Source: Asparagopsis taxiformis
Lineage: Eukaryota; Rhodophyta; Florideophyceae; Bonnemaisoniales; Bonnemaisoniaceae
Reading direction: 5' to 3'
NCBI GenBank assembly: GCA_030407315.1
Contig: JALQPE010002026.1
Span: 18,738-82,737 of the forward strand
DNA length: 64,000 bases
In this document: positions 42,937 through 52,219 of the stretch, in pieces
Position numbering within the stretch: the first letter of the stretch is position 1
Layout of the letters: the number at the start of each line of letters is the position of its first letter
Position numbers and translations under genes: made by a program
Notes under the pieces: generated by a model
The model's database searches: none
Told to the model about the DNA's origin: nothing
The model's input: the letters and a program-made list of their open reading frames with translations, nothing else

Positions 42937-44193
42937 TTATACGGAAAAGTATTCGTGTCCGTACTCGATGAATAACTCTGAGCCAGCTGAAATGGGCACA
43001 TTGGCAGTGACGCATACAACTTGATAGGTTGATACAGAGGTCTCATCAAGAACTTCTTGTATGGGGGAAGAGAAACTAACATTAGCAGAACGCGACGGAC
43101 GCTCAGTTCCCTCCGCTGGGTCCACAAACGTTGGGTCGTTGATTTTCGATGCCGCACAATACTCGAATGGAACAATGAAGATTGGACTTGCAGACGTGGA
43201 TGGCATCAGACATTTCACATTTGCATCCTTAATTTGAACAGCGTACTTCTGGAAACGCTCAATCGAGAAGGAAGTAGGTCCAGTACCGAAAGTCTTCAAC
43301 TTCGCCTTGTACAAATCCTTGTAAACCACAGACCCGAAATAGTACCCTACGATATCTCCAGGATCAATATCCACTCTTGCAAACAGACCGTCACCAGCCG
43401 AAGGAATCGTTGACGCTGCGACGTATACATTGTGTGCCATCGCGTCTATTGACAGCAGGGTTTTAATATCCACGGTAGACAACAAACCCAGCAGCGATTG
43501 TGGCCACTTATCAATGGGTTGGTCTGTCAACTCCTTGTGCTGGTCCGGAATGCACCAGATGCCAGTAAGAAAGCTGATGAGGTGGGGCGGAAGTTTGGTT
43601 GAAATGGGCACTTTTGAGGTTGTCTTCAATGATGAACTCTCTTCCGAAGTTCCCAGACGAGCAGAAGCCAGCTGCTGTAGGGCAGTCGTGGACTGCTGGG
43701 CAAAGTTCCCAATAGAGACCTGGTGGAGAAATGCGACGTTGACTCTAGGAAGAGACAGTTCGTAGCAATCCTTGAACTTCTCACACCCGACAAACCTCCT
43801 GTACTGACCATGGTGCATTGTCAGGCATGCAACAGCAGTGGAGAAAGTTCCAGCAAACATGTCAACAACCAGGTCGCCCTGGTTTGAGAAACGCCCAATG
43901 AGCTCTTGCATGAGAGCGACGGTCTTCTGCTCGGGGCGCAACGTAACCTTCTTCTTGTCCTTGTCCATATATTTCACCGTCTCCGACGCAGTGATCCGCG
44001 GGATGTTGTCGATGACATTTGTCCAAGCCTTGAATCTAGAAGGTATGTATCCGGCATTTCGGTAATTAACCATCCCCCAGCCTTCTCTCCCCTTGCCGAG
44101 CTTGGTGGCATGTACGACCAACTCCACCATATTCAACAAACTTGTCGTGATACGATACGGGGGGATGTGAAATGTGTCGGACTCCGAGTACAC
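42937..44193 (-). pseudogene. DNA methyltransferase C-terminal half fused to SET domain
   Basis: Continuation of the methyltransferase at 44133-46421 in the -1 frame. That frame is open from 44210, there is no upstream ATG, and the nominal start is GTG. First part: VTLRPEQKTVALMQELI (the KP-Q/EQKT motif) and VVDMFAGTFSTAVAC, the SAM-binding FxGxG motif with a Phe in place of the last Gly. The last 165 residues are SET-like: ASTIPSAGDGLFARV, YYFGSVVY, a divergent PFEYCAASKINDP...SANVSF centre, and GSELFIEYGHEYF at the end. SET domains methylate lysines in histones or other proteins. The stop lies 147 bp from the short palindrome. Confidence 0.68.
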
Positions 44194-46421
44194 ACAATAG
44201 GCTGCGAATCAACGGCAAACATAGGATAGCCGGCAGAGTACTTCACTTTGCGGAGCTCGTAAACCCAATTGTAGAACAGAGCAGCAGATGTGAATATGAG
44301 AACATGACCACCCTTGCGCGTCACCTTGGAAATTTCAGCTACCGTGTCTTCGATTTCTTCCTGACGGAGGACATCGTAACCAGAGTTTCCTCTGCCGGAC
44401 ATACGCCTAGTATTGTACGGCGGGTCAGTGAGGACCAACTGAGCACCTTCCCGGATTTGCGGCTTACCAGGATTGTCAACGGCGTCGTAGTTTTTCAGAA
44501 GGTCTCGGAAACTACAGTTGAATGTATGTAGGAAACATCCTTTCATGTCCTCCAGTTCCGCAGGAATTAACACTTCCTCTTCGACCCGCATGGAGTTCAC
44601 ATCAGCTTCGTTTGGACCGGTGCTGCTGCTAGCCGGGTTAGCCCCTGAGCTTGCTGCACCGATCGTACTGACCTCTAGACGCCTACGCTTATTCGGGTTC
44701 GCGGCCACGGCTTCCGACACCTGTCGGGTTACCGAAGATTCCCGCACTGGAGAAGCTGTCGTCTCCATTTCTCTGAACAGCTCCTCATTTGGGTCGGGCG
44801 TTGATTGCGGCTCTTCTGTGAGGCTGAACGCTGTGAGCTGCCTTTCCACCATCGCCAGTGCCGGAATAGTCGTGAACCTCCCGGAAACCGGGGAACCGGG
44901 GGACGGCTGGAAGCTCTGTATGAACGGTATATCTTGCGGAGCCGAGACAGATAGGTCGAACAATTTGTCATTGCGACATATTGCCATTAAGTGTTCCCAG
45001 AATGACTTTGCACAGAGGCGCATCTGAGCGTCTTGCAGCAGCGTACGATGGACAGCAGCACTTGAAATGCTTGCCGAGTGTTGCACTCTTCGAACAGCTC
45101 CTCTGCCATGCAACAAGGTCTTCAGCTCTCGAAGCGGTGAAAAGCCCCTATTTTCCGAGTCCAGGACGTGGTACGTAAACAGTCTCTGGTCGTAAAGAAG
45201 GTAAGGTTGTAGGAGCTCTTCTGCACCGCCTGACCCCAAGGATTTTGCCAACTCATCCCATGCTGCCAGAACCTGATGAACCCCATATCCCAGACGCTGT
45301 GCCGTAAAAGGACTGTCCTTTTTGATTAGCGCTGTCAATCTAGCCGCAGACCTGGTTCTTGTCCGTTGTCGTGGGCGCGTTTCTACTCGCAACTTCCAGT
45401 CTCGATCCATCTGAATCAATCCCATGAGAAATACAACTTTCCGGAAAGACGGGGAATATCTTGGAGTTGCCCAGTTACCATGATCTGTAGCCCTTTCCTG
45501 AACGTGTGAAACAAAGAATTGACAAGCCAGAGTTTGCCTGGAGTACGCATCTCGTCCAATAGCTGTCCTTTCCTGTGTGTTATGGTTTTGGTATTCATAG
45601 AACACTGGACCTGAGGGACGAGGACTCTGGGAGGTTTTCGTTGAAATTTCTACACCCCTTGGCTCATCACGCTCATTGATGTACACCGGAATAAAGAACG
45701 ATACCGACAAATCCTGCATCCCACAGCTGGTAAGAAACAGATCCCATACTCTAGTATCAAGCTCTGTATTGCCATCATCACCAGTACTCGTGAAGTTCCG
45801 CACTGATTGCACAATGTTAAACGTGTGGCGGTGGTACGCATATGAAAACCACCTGTCAACGATTACGATGGCTTCTAGAGATGGTAGATTGAATCTGTAC
45901 AGACTGCCCACAGCCCTTCGGAACGCTGAGAGTGAACGTTCTTCGAGTGGAACGTTATCTTCGTCCTTCTCTCTATTATGCCAGCAGTCCCGCATGTAAG
46001 CTACAATTGACACACTTTCGTAGAACGGAATTGTCCTTTCGCTCTCCAGAATGTGATACAGAATCAAGGCAAGCGTATGCGGTTTCGTGGAAATAGACTC
46101 ATAGCACATGCGGAGTAAATACCTTGAAGTCTTGGTTCGGGGGCGTGACAATACCTCTTCGCACACGTCCATACCTCCAACCAGGGTAACGTCCCCGTTT
46201 TCCGCTATGGTACCGTACAGATAGAGAGCATCGAAGTTTAGGTGCGTTCCGCGGGGAATATCAGAGGCAGGAGTGGCAGCCCCTTCAATCGCTGGAATTG
46301 AAACAACGCGCGCCGGATCCACCCAGAGAATTGTTCCGTCTCCGTACAAATCATGCGGTTCTGTTGGTCCATTTTCGCTGCGTGTTACGACGAGCCCATG
46401 TCGCCGTCGTACTTCCGCCAT
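44133..46421 (-). pseudogene. DPPY-type DNA methyltransferase N-terminal part, frameshifted
   Basis: 762 aa from ATG 46421 (MAEVRRRHG). An unassigned region of about 640 residues comes first. Then comes LVLTDPPYNTRRM, the catalytic motif IV of amino (N6-adenine or N4-cytosine) DNA methyltransferases (D666), and RKGGHVLIFTSAALFYNWV, the following strand and helix. DPPY before FxGxG gives the beta-class order. The frame ends at 44133, but the rest of the enzyme continues in another frame from the overlap 44135-44210. One base seems missing, most simply in the G6 run at 44159-44164. The hit target (DNA or RNA, adenine or cytosine) is not known. Confidence 0.72.
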
Positions 46422-46780
46422 TACTTGTGAGGTGAAGAGAAAAGGGAGAGCAGGGAGAATGGAAAAAGATGAGTGGGGAAAGTTTTCGACGATCAAAGGG
46501 CGGACTGGAAGTCCACGCCCTCCAAAGTCCACGCGGCGCCAATAAATTCGAAATCGGAAATTCTGGAACCGACACGCCGCCGATATCTCGCGAGGGGACG
46601 TGAGGATGGCGACAGAAGCCAGAGTTGTATTGCAGGGATTAGAGTAGGGGTTTGTACTAGTTTGGAAGGGGTGCGTAAGTCGCTTGCACTCTGTGCCAGT
46701 AAACTAACTTCAACGAGCGCGAATGGCAAGGAGATAGTAGAGAAATAATAGTAGCAAGACTCGTTCTCGATTCACAATTG

Positions 46781-46898
46781 AAATTTGGTAATTTTTTTCG
46801 CTCTGAAATTACTGCAGTAAAAAGTGATCTAGCAAAGTGCACTTGGCTAGATCACTTTTTGCTGCAGTAATTTCAGAATGAAAAATTTCCAAATTTAA
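46781..46898. repeat. Gene-bracketing palindrome, 118 bp
   Basis: Arms aaatttggtaatttttttcgctctgaaatt and a slightly decayed inverse, with ctgcagtaaaaagtgatctag/ctagatcactttttgctgcag inside and gtgcac at the core. It lies 360 bp upstream of the methyltransferase ATG. 46899-47438 shows no gene. Confidence 0.95.
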
Positions 46899-47438
46899 AG
46901 CACCGCTCTAATCGTTCATGCTTTATTCCAGAACTAACCAACTGAAACGTCTGACTAGTTTATGGAACGATAATCATCAGATTCTTCTTTTACGAATAAA
47001 TCTTGCTGGGAATTCCTAGTTTTGGATATCGATCGTTAAACTAGTCTAGACTTTTAACTAACTTCGCGGACGTCCTACGATACATTCCAGCGCATGATGA
47101 TGGCGTCGTACTGCTGTTCAGCATGCTGACAAGTGCACTAGTGTGTAAAATTGCGCAATGTTATACATGTGTGCTGCAGAGTAAGGGGGCTATCACTTGC
47201 TCTGCTTATTGCACTCTGCGCATATTGGAATGCACAGAGCAAAAAAGTTAGCTTTGCTGTCGTTAACATTGCGGGGCACCAATGTGCTCTGCTACGTACA
47301 AATTCCCGGTCGTGTATTACCAAAGTATACGGCCGAAAAGCTCACCGAGTTTCCCAGTGCCGCACCTTCACAGTCTCTGAGCAGAATAAGCGGTGGTAAA
47401 ATACTACGTCATGTATTGTTGGCCGTCATGGTTTGTAC

Positions 47439-47486
47439 AGTTGAAATTTGGTAATTTTTACGGCCTGAAATTACCAAATTTCAACT
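47439..47486. repeat. Short (48-bp) palindrome, deletion form
   Basis: agttgaaatttggtaattttt, then cggcctgaaattaccaaatttcaact. It lacks the ctgcag core and has the same ctgaaattac|caaattt junction as the short form at 42746. It lies 228 bp upstream of the next gene. Confidence 0.93.
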
Positions 47487-47713
47487 CGAGCCTACATTGC
47501 TGGTTTCACTGCTTCTCAGTATGCCGAGGACCGTTACAGCCCTCATATTTCGTAACGGCACTACCATTGCACTTGTCCGTTACATGATTGGTCTGCTTAC
47601 GACAGACATTTCCCTCGAGTCTTTCTATTTATCTTTCCGTTGGATAATCAATTTGCTCGTGCACCTCAATTCTCCTCTCCCGGACGTGGAACATCCCATC
47701 ATTTTGAGCTGAA

Positions 47714-49396
47714 ATGCGAGATGAATTATCATTGTCAAGGTTTGCAAAGTTTGAGGAACAGTTTGCATCCCTCGAACAGTATATGCGCGACTCCCTTTCG
47801 TCCATTGAAATGGAGCTTGCTTGCATTCGGTACATGACCTCGGCTGCTGCAGGGACAAACACTGTACCTTCAGTAGTTCTCGAGGAGAGATCAAGAAGAT
47901 CAGGTCAAATTACCACTCTAGTGTCCTCTTTGTTCAACAATAGGCATGTGACATCTAGATTCGTCGCTTTCCGAACCGTTGCAGAGCTTACCAAAACTTC
48001 AGTGGATCCCAGTTTGTTCAGGAACTTGAATGCAAGGTCTGACGAAACCGCGCAAGTGAAGTCCTGTACAACATTGCTACTTGCTGCATTGTCGTTTTCG
48101 CAGACTTCCAGTTCTAATGCAGAGGTAAGACAATCCAAGAAATCTCTAATTGGCACTGCGGTTGGGAAACGGCATATATTCTTAAAACGCTCTATTGTCG
48201 GAACAGCATTTATTTCGATGGCGAATGACAGAATTGTACGATGGAAGGACTCGGCCACCAGGAATGCCGGCATCCTGGACCCCGGCGAAGAAGAGGACTT
48301 GAACAGCAATACTATCTCGAGAGATTATGCACTACGGAATGCAACAATTGTGCCCATCGATAAACCATCTTGGCTGCACATTTCGCAGCGCGCTCTTTTG
48401 CATGCTATGGATATTTCGATGCCCACGGAGGCGGAACGCAACATAGAACAGACCACGAGTTTGCAGGTTGGATCTTCGAAGCGTCGGCGACTGTCTGGTT
48501 CAAAAGGAGAAGCACGCCGTGCATCTACGTCCTCCTCTTCGTCTTCCGCTATGCCCAACCTGTCACCGTCTGATATACAATCCATTCCGATCATTACCTC
48601 TGCTCTACGGCAGCTCACCCAGTTCTTCAACAGTTCCCGTAAGCAAATGAAAATGGAATTGGTCAAGCAAGCATTCTTCCTCATCCACCGAGATATGAAG
48701 GCAAATATTGCTGTTCCACTCGACTCTGATGTGTCAACGTCGGACATGTGTCCACTTGACTCAATTCCGACAACTTTGAAAGCTTACGGAACAGGAGAAG
48801 ACGCTCTAGAAGTGTATTCAAGAAATGATTCTACCTTCTCAAATTTCATTCTCAGTCGTCCCGAGCTTCACGTCCAGGTTACTTACAAAGTTCAGGTAAG
48901 CGGCGGTATCGTTAATGGAAACATTACAACTGCGCAGAATCCAGTGGAGAAATTGGCTGTATGTTCATTCTCTTTTCTTACTTTAGCTATGATATTGTTA
49001 TGCAGTTTCTGCCAATGCACACAACTGGAGATGCTTTGTCATGAGCCCCATGCCATTCAAGCTTGTTATCGGATAGCAATATGTCTCCAAGGTTTATTCA
49101 ATGCGGCCCTCAGCAAGATACCTACACCTCAATTCGGGAAAGATGGATTCCCTTTGCGAGTTGCATGGGGGCATCTAGAGCTGCGGGACTACCTTATGGG
49201 AGGTGATTGCCTGTTCGGAATCATCAGAAAGAAGAGAAATCTCACTGCTGAAGAATATGAGTCTGTACGTTTCGATTCAAGCATCGTACAAACCGAACTT
49301 TCCTTTGAAAACACGGCAGACAGGCGCGTTTCCAATCCTGATTGCGTCCCTCTACAGGAGGATGACGAGCTTGGTATTTCTCTAATTGATGTGTAG
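47714..49396 (+). CDS. Unknown 560-aa protein of the giant element
   Basis: Not recognised. The only gene of the element on the plus strand. ATG 47714 opens MRDELSLSRFAKFEEQ, with a likely amphipathic helix or coiled coil over about the first 45 residues. The middle (about 245-285) is Ser/Arg-rich with a possible nuclear signal (SSKRRRLSGSKG). The C-terminal region (about 430-520) looks globular (CYRIAICLQGLFNAAL, RVAWGHLELRDYLMGGD). It converges with the 562-aa gene, with 137 bp between stops. Length, intact frame and position suggest a real accessory gene, perhaps DNA-binding or regulatory, but that is a guess. Confidence 0.6.
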   Translation: MRDELSLSRFAKFEEQFASLEQYMRDSLSSIEMELACIRYMTSAAAGTNTVPSVVLEERSRRSGQITTLVSSLFNNRHVTSRFVAFRTVAELTKTSVDPSLFRNLNARSDETAQVKSCTTLLLAALSFSQTSSSNAEVRQSKKSLIGTAVGKRHIFLKRSIVGTAFISMANDRIVRWKDSATRNAGILDPGEEEDLNSNTISRDYALRNATIVPIDKPSWLHISQRALLHAMDISMPTEAERNIEQTTSLQVGSSKRRRLSGSKGEARRASTSSSSSSAMPNLSPSDIQSIPIITSALRQLTQFFNSSRKQMKMELVKQAFFLIHRDMKANIAVPLDSDVSTSDMCPLDSIPTTLKAYGTGEDALEVYSRNDSTFSNFILSRPELHVQVTYKVQVSGGIVNGNITTAQNPVEKLAVCSFSFLTLAMILLCSFCQCTQLEMLCHEPHAIQACYRIAICLQGLFNAALSKIPTPQFGKDGFPLRVAWGHLELRDYLMGGDCLFGIIRKKRNLTAEEYESVRFDSSIVQTELSFENTADRRVSNPDCVPLQEDDELGISLIDV

Positions 49397-49533
49397 TACT
49401 GCTTTGATTAGAAACTTTATATCGGTATGGTTCATTAGTAGTTCTAGGAAAAGTCCCAACGCTCAACTAGTTCTGCTTTGCAATGCATGCATCATCTGCA
49501 TTAAAGTATTTCTGATTCATCCAACTGCTGGCA

Positions 49534-51222
49534 TCATTTAATGTACTCCTCTGCCTTTTTCTCTGACGCACTATACCCTACCACGTCGTTCACTACATCT
49601 TCTGTTATCAACTTGTCTATACGACAAGGTTCTTCCACACCACGGAATACGACGTACGGCATATGAACTCTCAGAGATCCCCACAGTACATCCCCCGCCT
49701 TTCCTCGCTTTCTTTGCATCGCAGGCTCCCATTCTATACGGAAACATTTCTTTCCTTCGCTTTTCCACCCTTCCAGACTCCCTTCACCGTCGCTCCTCCC
49801 GTGCACATCACATGTCAAAGGACATTTCTGCAGCTCCATTCCGTGCACGTATTCACCTTGGACCACAGCACTACTTTTTCGAATTAGACACCACACGTTT
49901 GATGTTGTTTCCGCACTGCAGAATGAGCTACTGCCAATTGCAACAGATGTCGACTGTGCTTCCATCATTCCCGAGCACAATATCGTACCAAACAACCGCA
50001 AACCACATGACCTCGCCGAACCGTTCATGTAACTACACTCTTCATTGTCCTCCACTTCCGAGTTGCTGATGTTACGCCTTTGAACCAGACACTCGGTTCG
50101 CCATCGGTGCCCTAATCCTAGCAGATCTGATAGTGTTGCAAAACTGGAACACGTAATGTTCAAAGCTTCCCCACCAGTTCCAGCTACTGCCGCGTGAAGC
50201 CCTGGGTACACTTTGTAATACCCCCCTCCATAGATTTCTGCTGTTCCCTTTAGCATTTCCCGGAATAACTCAGTGCTCAATGAGATGGGAATCTGCACCG
50301 GTCCGCTAATAGCCGTTCCACTTGTACAGGCACCGTCAATCTCACTATGTGGGTAGCCGCCACCTGAGTTTGACAAAGTGCTTCGATTAACCTGTTCCAC
50401 AACTTTCTCTACCGCACGCTGTAAGAGCATCAATAAAACCTTACCAGCTGATACTGTTGATCCACAATTTCGAACCATTCCGCTCCAACCAAGCCGACAC
50501 TCGCTACCATTTCCAGAAAGCATTATATTTTCTAGTGTTCTCAGCCTTGTCTCCATACTACCGTATGTGTTGGCGTCAAGTGCTGATTCCACTTTTTGCT
50601 TCTTCCTATGCGGTGATATCGCTTCAGATTCTCCATCTGATTGTTCATGAAATTCTACTCCCACCGCTTCGTAGTCCACAACCTCTCTGTTGCTCCTTCG
50701 CCACTGTGTCGGTGGCTGACCCCCGGACATTAACTTACTTCCCATCAGAAATTTTACATGTTCGTAGGAAACACAAGGGTAATTCCTTTCAGGGATAGCA
50801 TCATATAACAATCTGCCTTCCGCAACCACCATTTCATCGTGCCTTGGCTTCACAGCATCCGAGTACCGCCACTTTGATACTTCCATCACTGCAATATCCT
50901 TTTCCTCCGTCGTCAACCTCACAATTGCATCACCCACATCCTGTCCATTGTGCTCCACCACACCAGGCGTGTACACGCCATCTCCTCTGTCTACATCGAT
51001 GCGGTCTCCCACTGACGGCTTATCACTGCAGACAGGATACTGCTCAGGAAGTTTGATTTCCACAACAGTAGCCTTCCACCATATTGCGTCATCACCCACT
51101 TGGAACCATACGTCTATTTGCGAGCCGACACAGGGAAGTGCATCTACGGCCGCTGCTCGCTCACGGCCAGCTTTCGCTTTTTCGCTCTGTCGCCTAATTC
51201 GCAATGATTCACGCCTAGTCAT
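49534..51222 (-). CDS. 562-aa protein, possible Tudor/Agenet-like N-terminus
   Basis: ATG at 51220-51222. A basic first 25 residues (MTRRESLRIRRQ) is followed by two motifs that read like small SH3-type barrels: GSQIDVWFQVGDDAIWWKAT (about 32-51) and SVGDRIDVDRGDGVYTPGVV (about 70-89). Such folds in Tudor/Agenet proteins read methylated residues. A nuclear-signal-like HRKKQK lies near 205. The remaining region is rich in Cys, Gly and Ser and is unassigned. The domain call is a pattern impression; a profile search would decide. In context, a reader module next to methyl writers and an oxidase would make sense. Confidence 0.5.
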   Translation of the reverse strand: MTRRESLRIRRQSEKAKAGRERAAAVDALPCVGSQIDVWFQVGDDAIWWKATVVEIKLPEQYPVCSDKPSVGDRIDVDRGDGVYTPGVVEHNGQDVGDAIVRLTTEEKDIAVMEVSKWRYSDAVKPRHDEMVVAEGRLLYDAIPERNYPCVSYEHVKFLMGSKLMSGGQPPTQWRRSNREVVDYEAVGVEFHEQSDGESEAISPHRKKQKVESALDANTYGSMETRLRTLENIMLSGNGSECRLGWSGMVRNCGSTVSAGKVLLMLLQRAVEKVVEQVNRSTLSNSGGGYPHSEIDGACTSGTAISGPVQIPISLSTELFREMLKGTAEIYGGGYYKVYPGLHAAVAGTGGEALNITCSSFATLSDLLGLGHRWRTECLVQRRNISNSEVEDNEECSYMNGSARSCGLRLFGTILCSGMMEAQSTSVAIGSSSFCSAETTSNVWCLIRKSSAVVQGEYVHGMELQKCPLTCDVHGRSDGEGSLEGWKSEGKKCFRIEWEPAMQRKRGKAGDVLWGSLRVHMPYVVFRGVEEPCRIDKLITEDVVNDVVGYSASEKKAEEYIK

Positions 51223-52219
51223 AGTTGCTCCACAAAATAAAGATACTACAACGCACTATCTGCAATTTTGTTTAGGACAAGTCTTCGTCGACTTCTTCAC
51301 TAGATACTACTTCACCCATGTCTGTAACGTCCAATTTTTTCATTTTTATAGTATGATACGAAATCACTACCTTGTTCCCTACTGCCATACAAGTTGTCAA
51401 ACACTCTACTACTGCGTTCAAGATACTAGTCACGCTTAAAGCCAGGCCGGAACTCACTATTCAGGTCAATCTTGTGTATGCAGGAGTGACTTTATTACAA
51501 AATTTAGCGACTTCGACAGTAACTATGCCGTAGTATCTGTGCTAAAAATCAACATAGATGGTGCCATTCTTTACTAAGTAATACTACAGAAACTAAACTC
51601 AAGTACAATTATCTACTCTTTCGACCGTACCCTACCTATGGTACAACAATGGCCATATCGAGATTAGCTAGTTAACGTCATACACTCTGCATTTCGCCTC
51701 TTCCATATGATATATTATTCCTCATGGACGCCCAAAACGTGACGCTATCGAAGGGTATGGCGCGTTGGAACAGTCAGTACCAGTCCATCACTCTAGCCTC
51801 ACTACACTGCTACGAATGCCATCTGTACTACAGACCGGCGTAACCATCCAAGTTCATGGTTCGAGTCCAACATGGTACTGTCACACATATGGTTCCCTCG
51901 TTTCGTCATTCCAGCATGGAAATTATAAAAATCGTGGAATATGCCACCTCCGGTCACTGTCATGACCAACGCGACGTGTCCTTGTCCTTTCCAATGTTAT
52001 TTTTCCGTACAGTACTGGAAAATTCCACCATGTCACGGTGCTTATACCCACTCCCACGGCGCAGTTTCATTCCACTATATTCTTTACGGTATTTCCACTA
52101 CTTATCTATGGCACGGCGCCGGTAATATCTGGGATTTTTTGATGGTTTGTCATTCCACTAATTTCTAATGGTCCAGACCATGAAATTTGCTGTTTTTTCA
52201 AAAAATTGCTTATCCTGTG
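51223..52219. repeat. Right subterminal region of giant element
   Basis: No gene. Short motifs echo the left end of the window in inverted form, such as acagtactgg (about 52012) and gtcacggtg (about 52034), plus many attcca words. The last 20 bp, inward, read CACAGGATAAGC and a small palindrome gcaattttttgaaaaaacagc. The abrupt switch to gypsy pol sequence at 52220 marks the terminus or a break. Confidence 0.55.

Larger units (their letters stand above)
36390..52219. mobile_element. Right part of giant multi-gene DNA element
   Basis: Resumes after the copia insertion and runs to a sharp junction at 52219/52220. Beyond that, sequence follows a gypsy pol gene in mid-codon context. The end reads, inward on the minus strand, CACAGGATAAGCAATTTTTTG, reminiscent of CACTA-type CAC termini. 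Four large genes and five of the gene-bracketing palindromes lie here. The stretch 36390-37133 shows no gene. Confidence 0.68.

Noticed and set aside
44133..44193. Methyltransferase and SET as two independent overlapping genes
   Set aside because: DPPY and FxG motifs of one catalytic domain are split between the frames, and the second frame has no ATG near its start (only GTG), so a broken single gene fits better.
48896..49005. Possible intron (GTAAGC...TATGCAG) in the 560-aa gene
   Set aside because: Removing it (110 nt) puts the downstream sequence into a frame that stops within about 13 codons. The alternative acceptor at 48986 stops after one codon. The unspliced frame is open to 49396.
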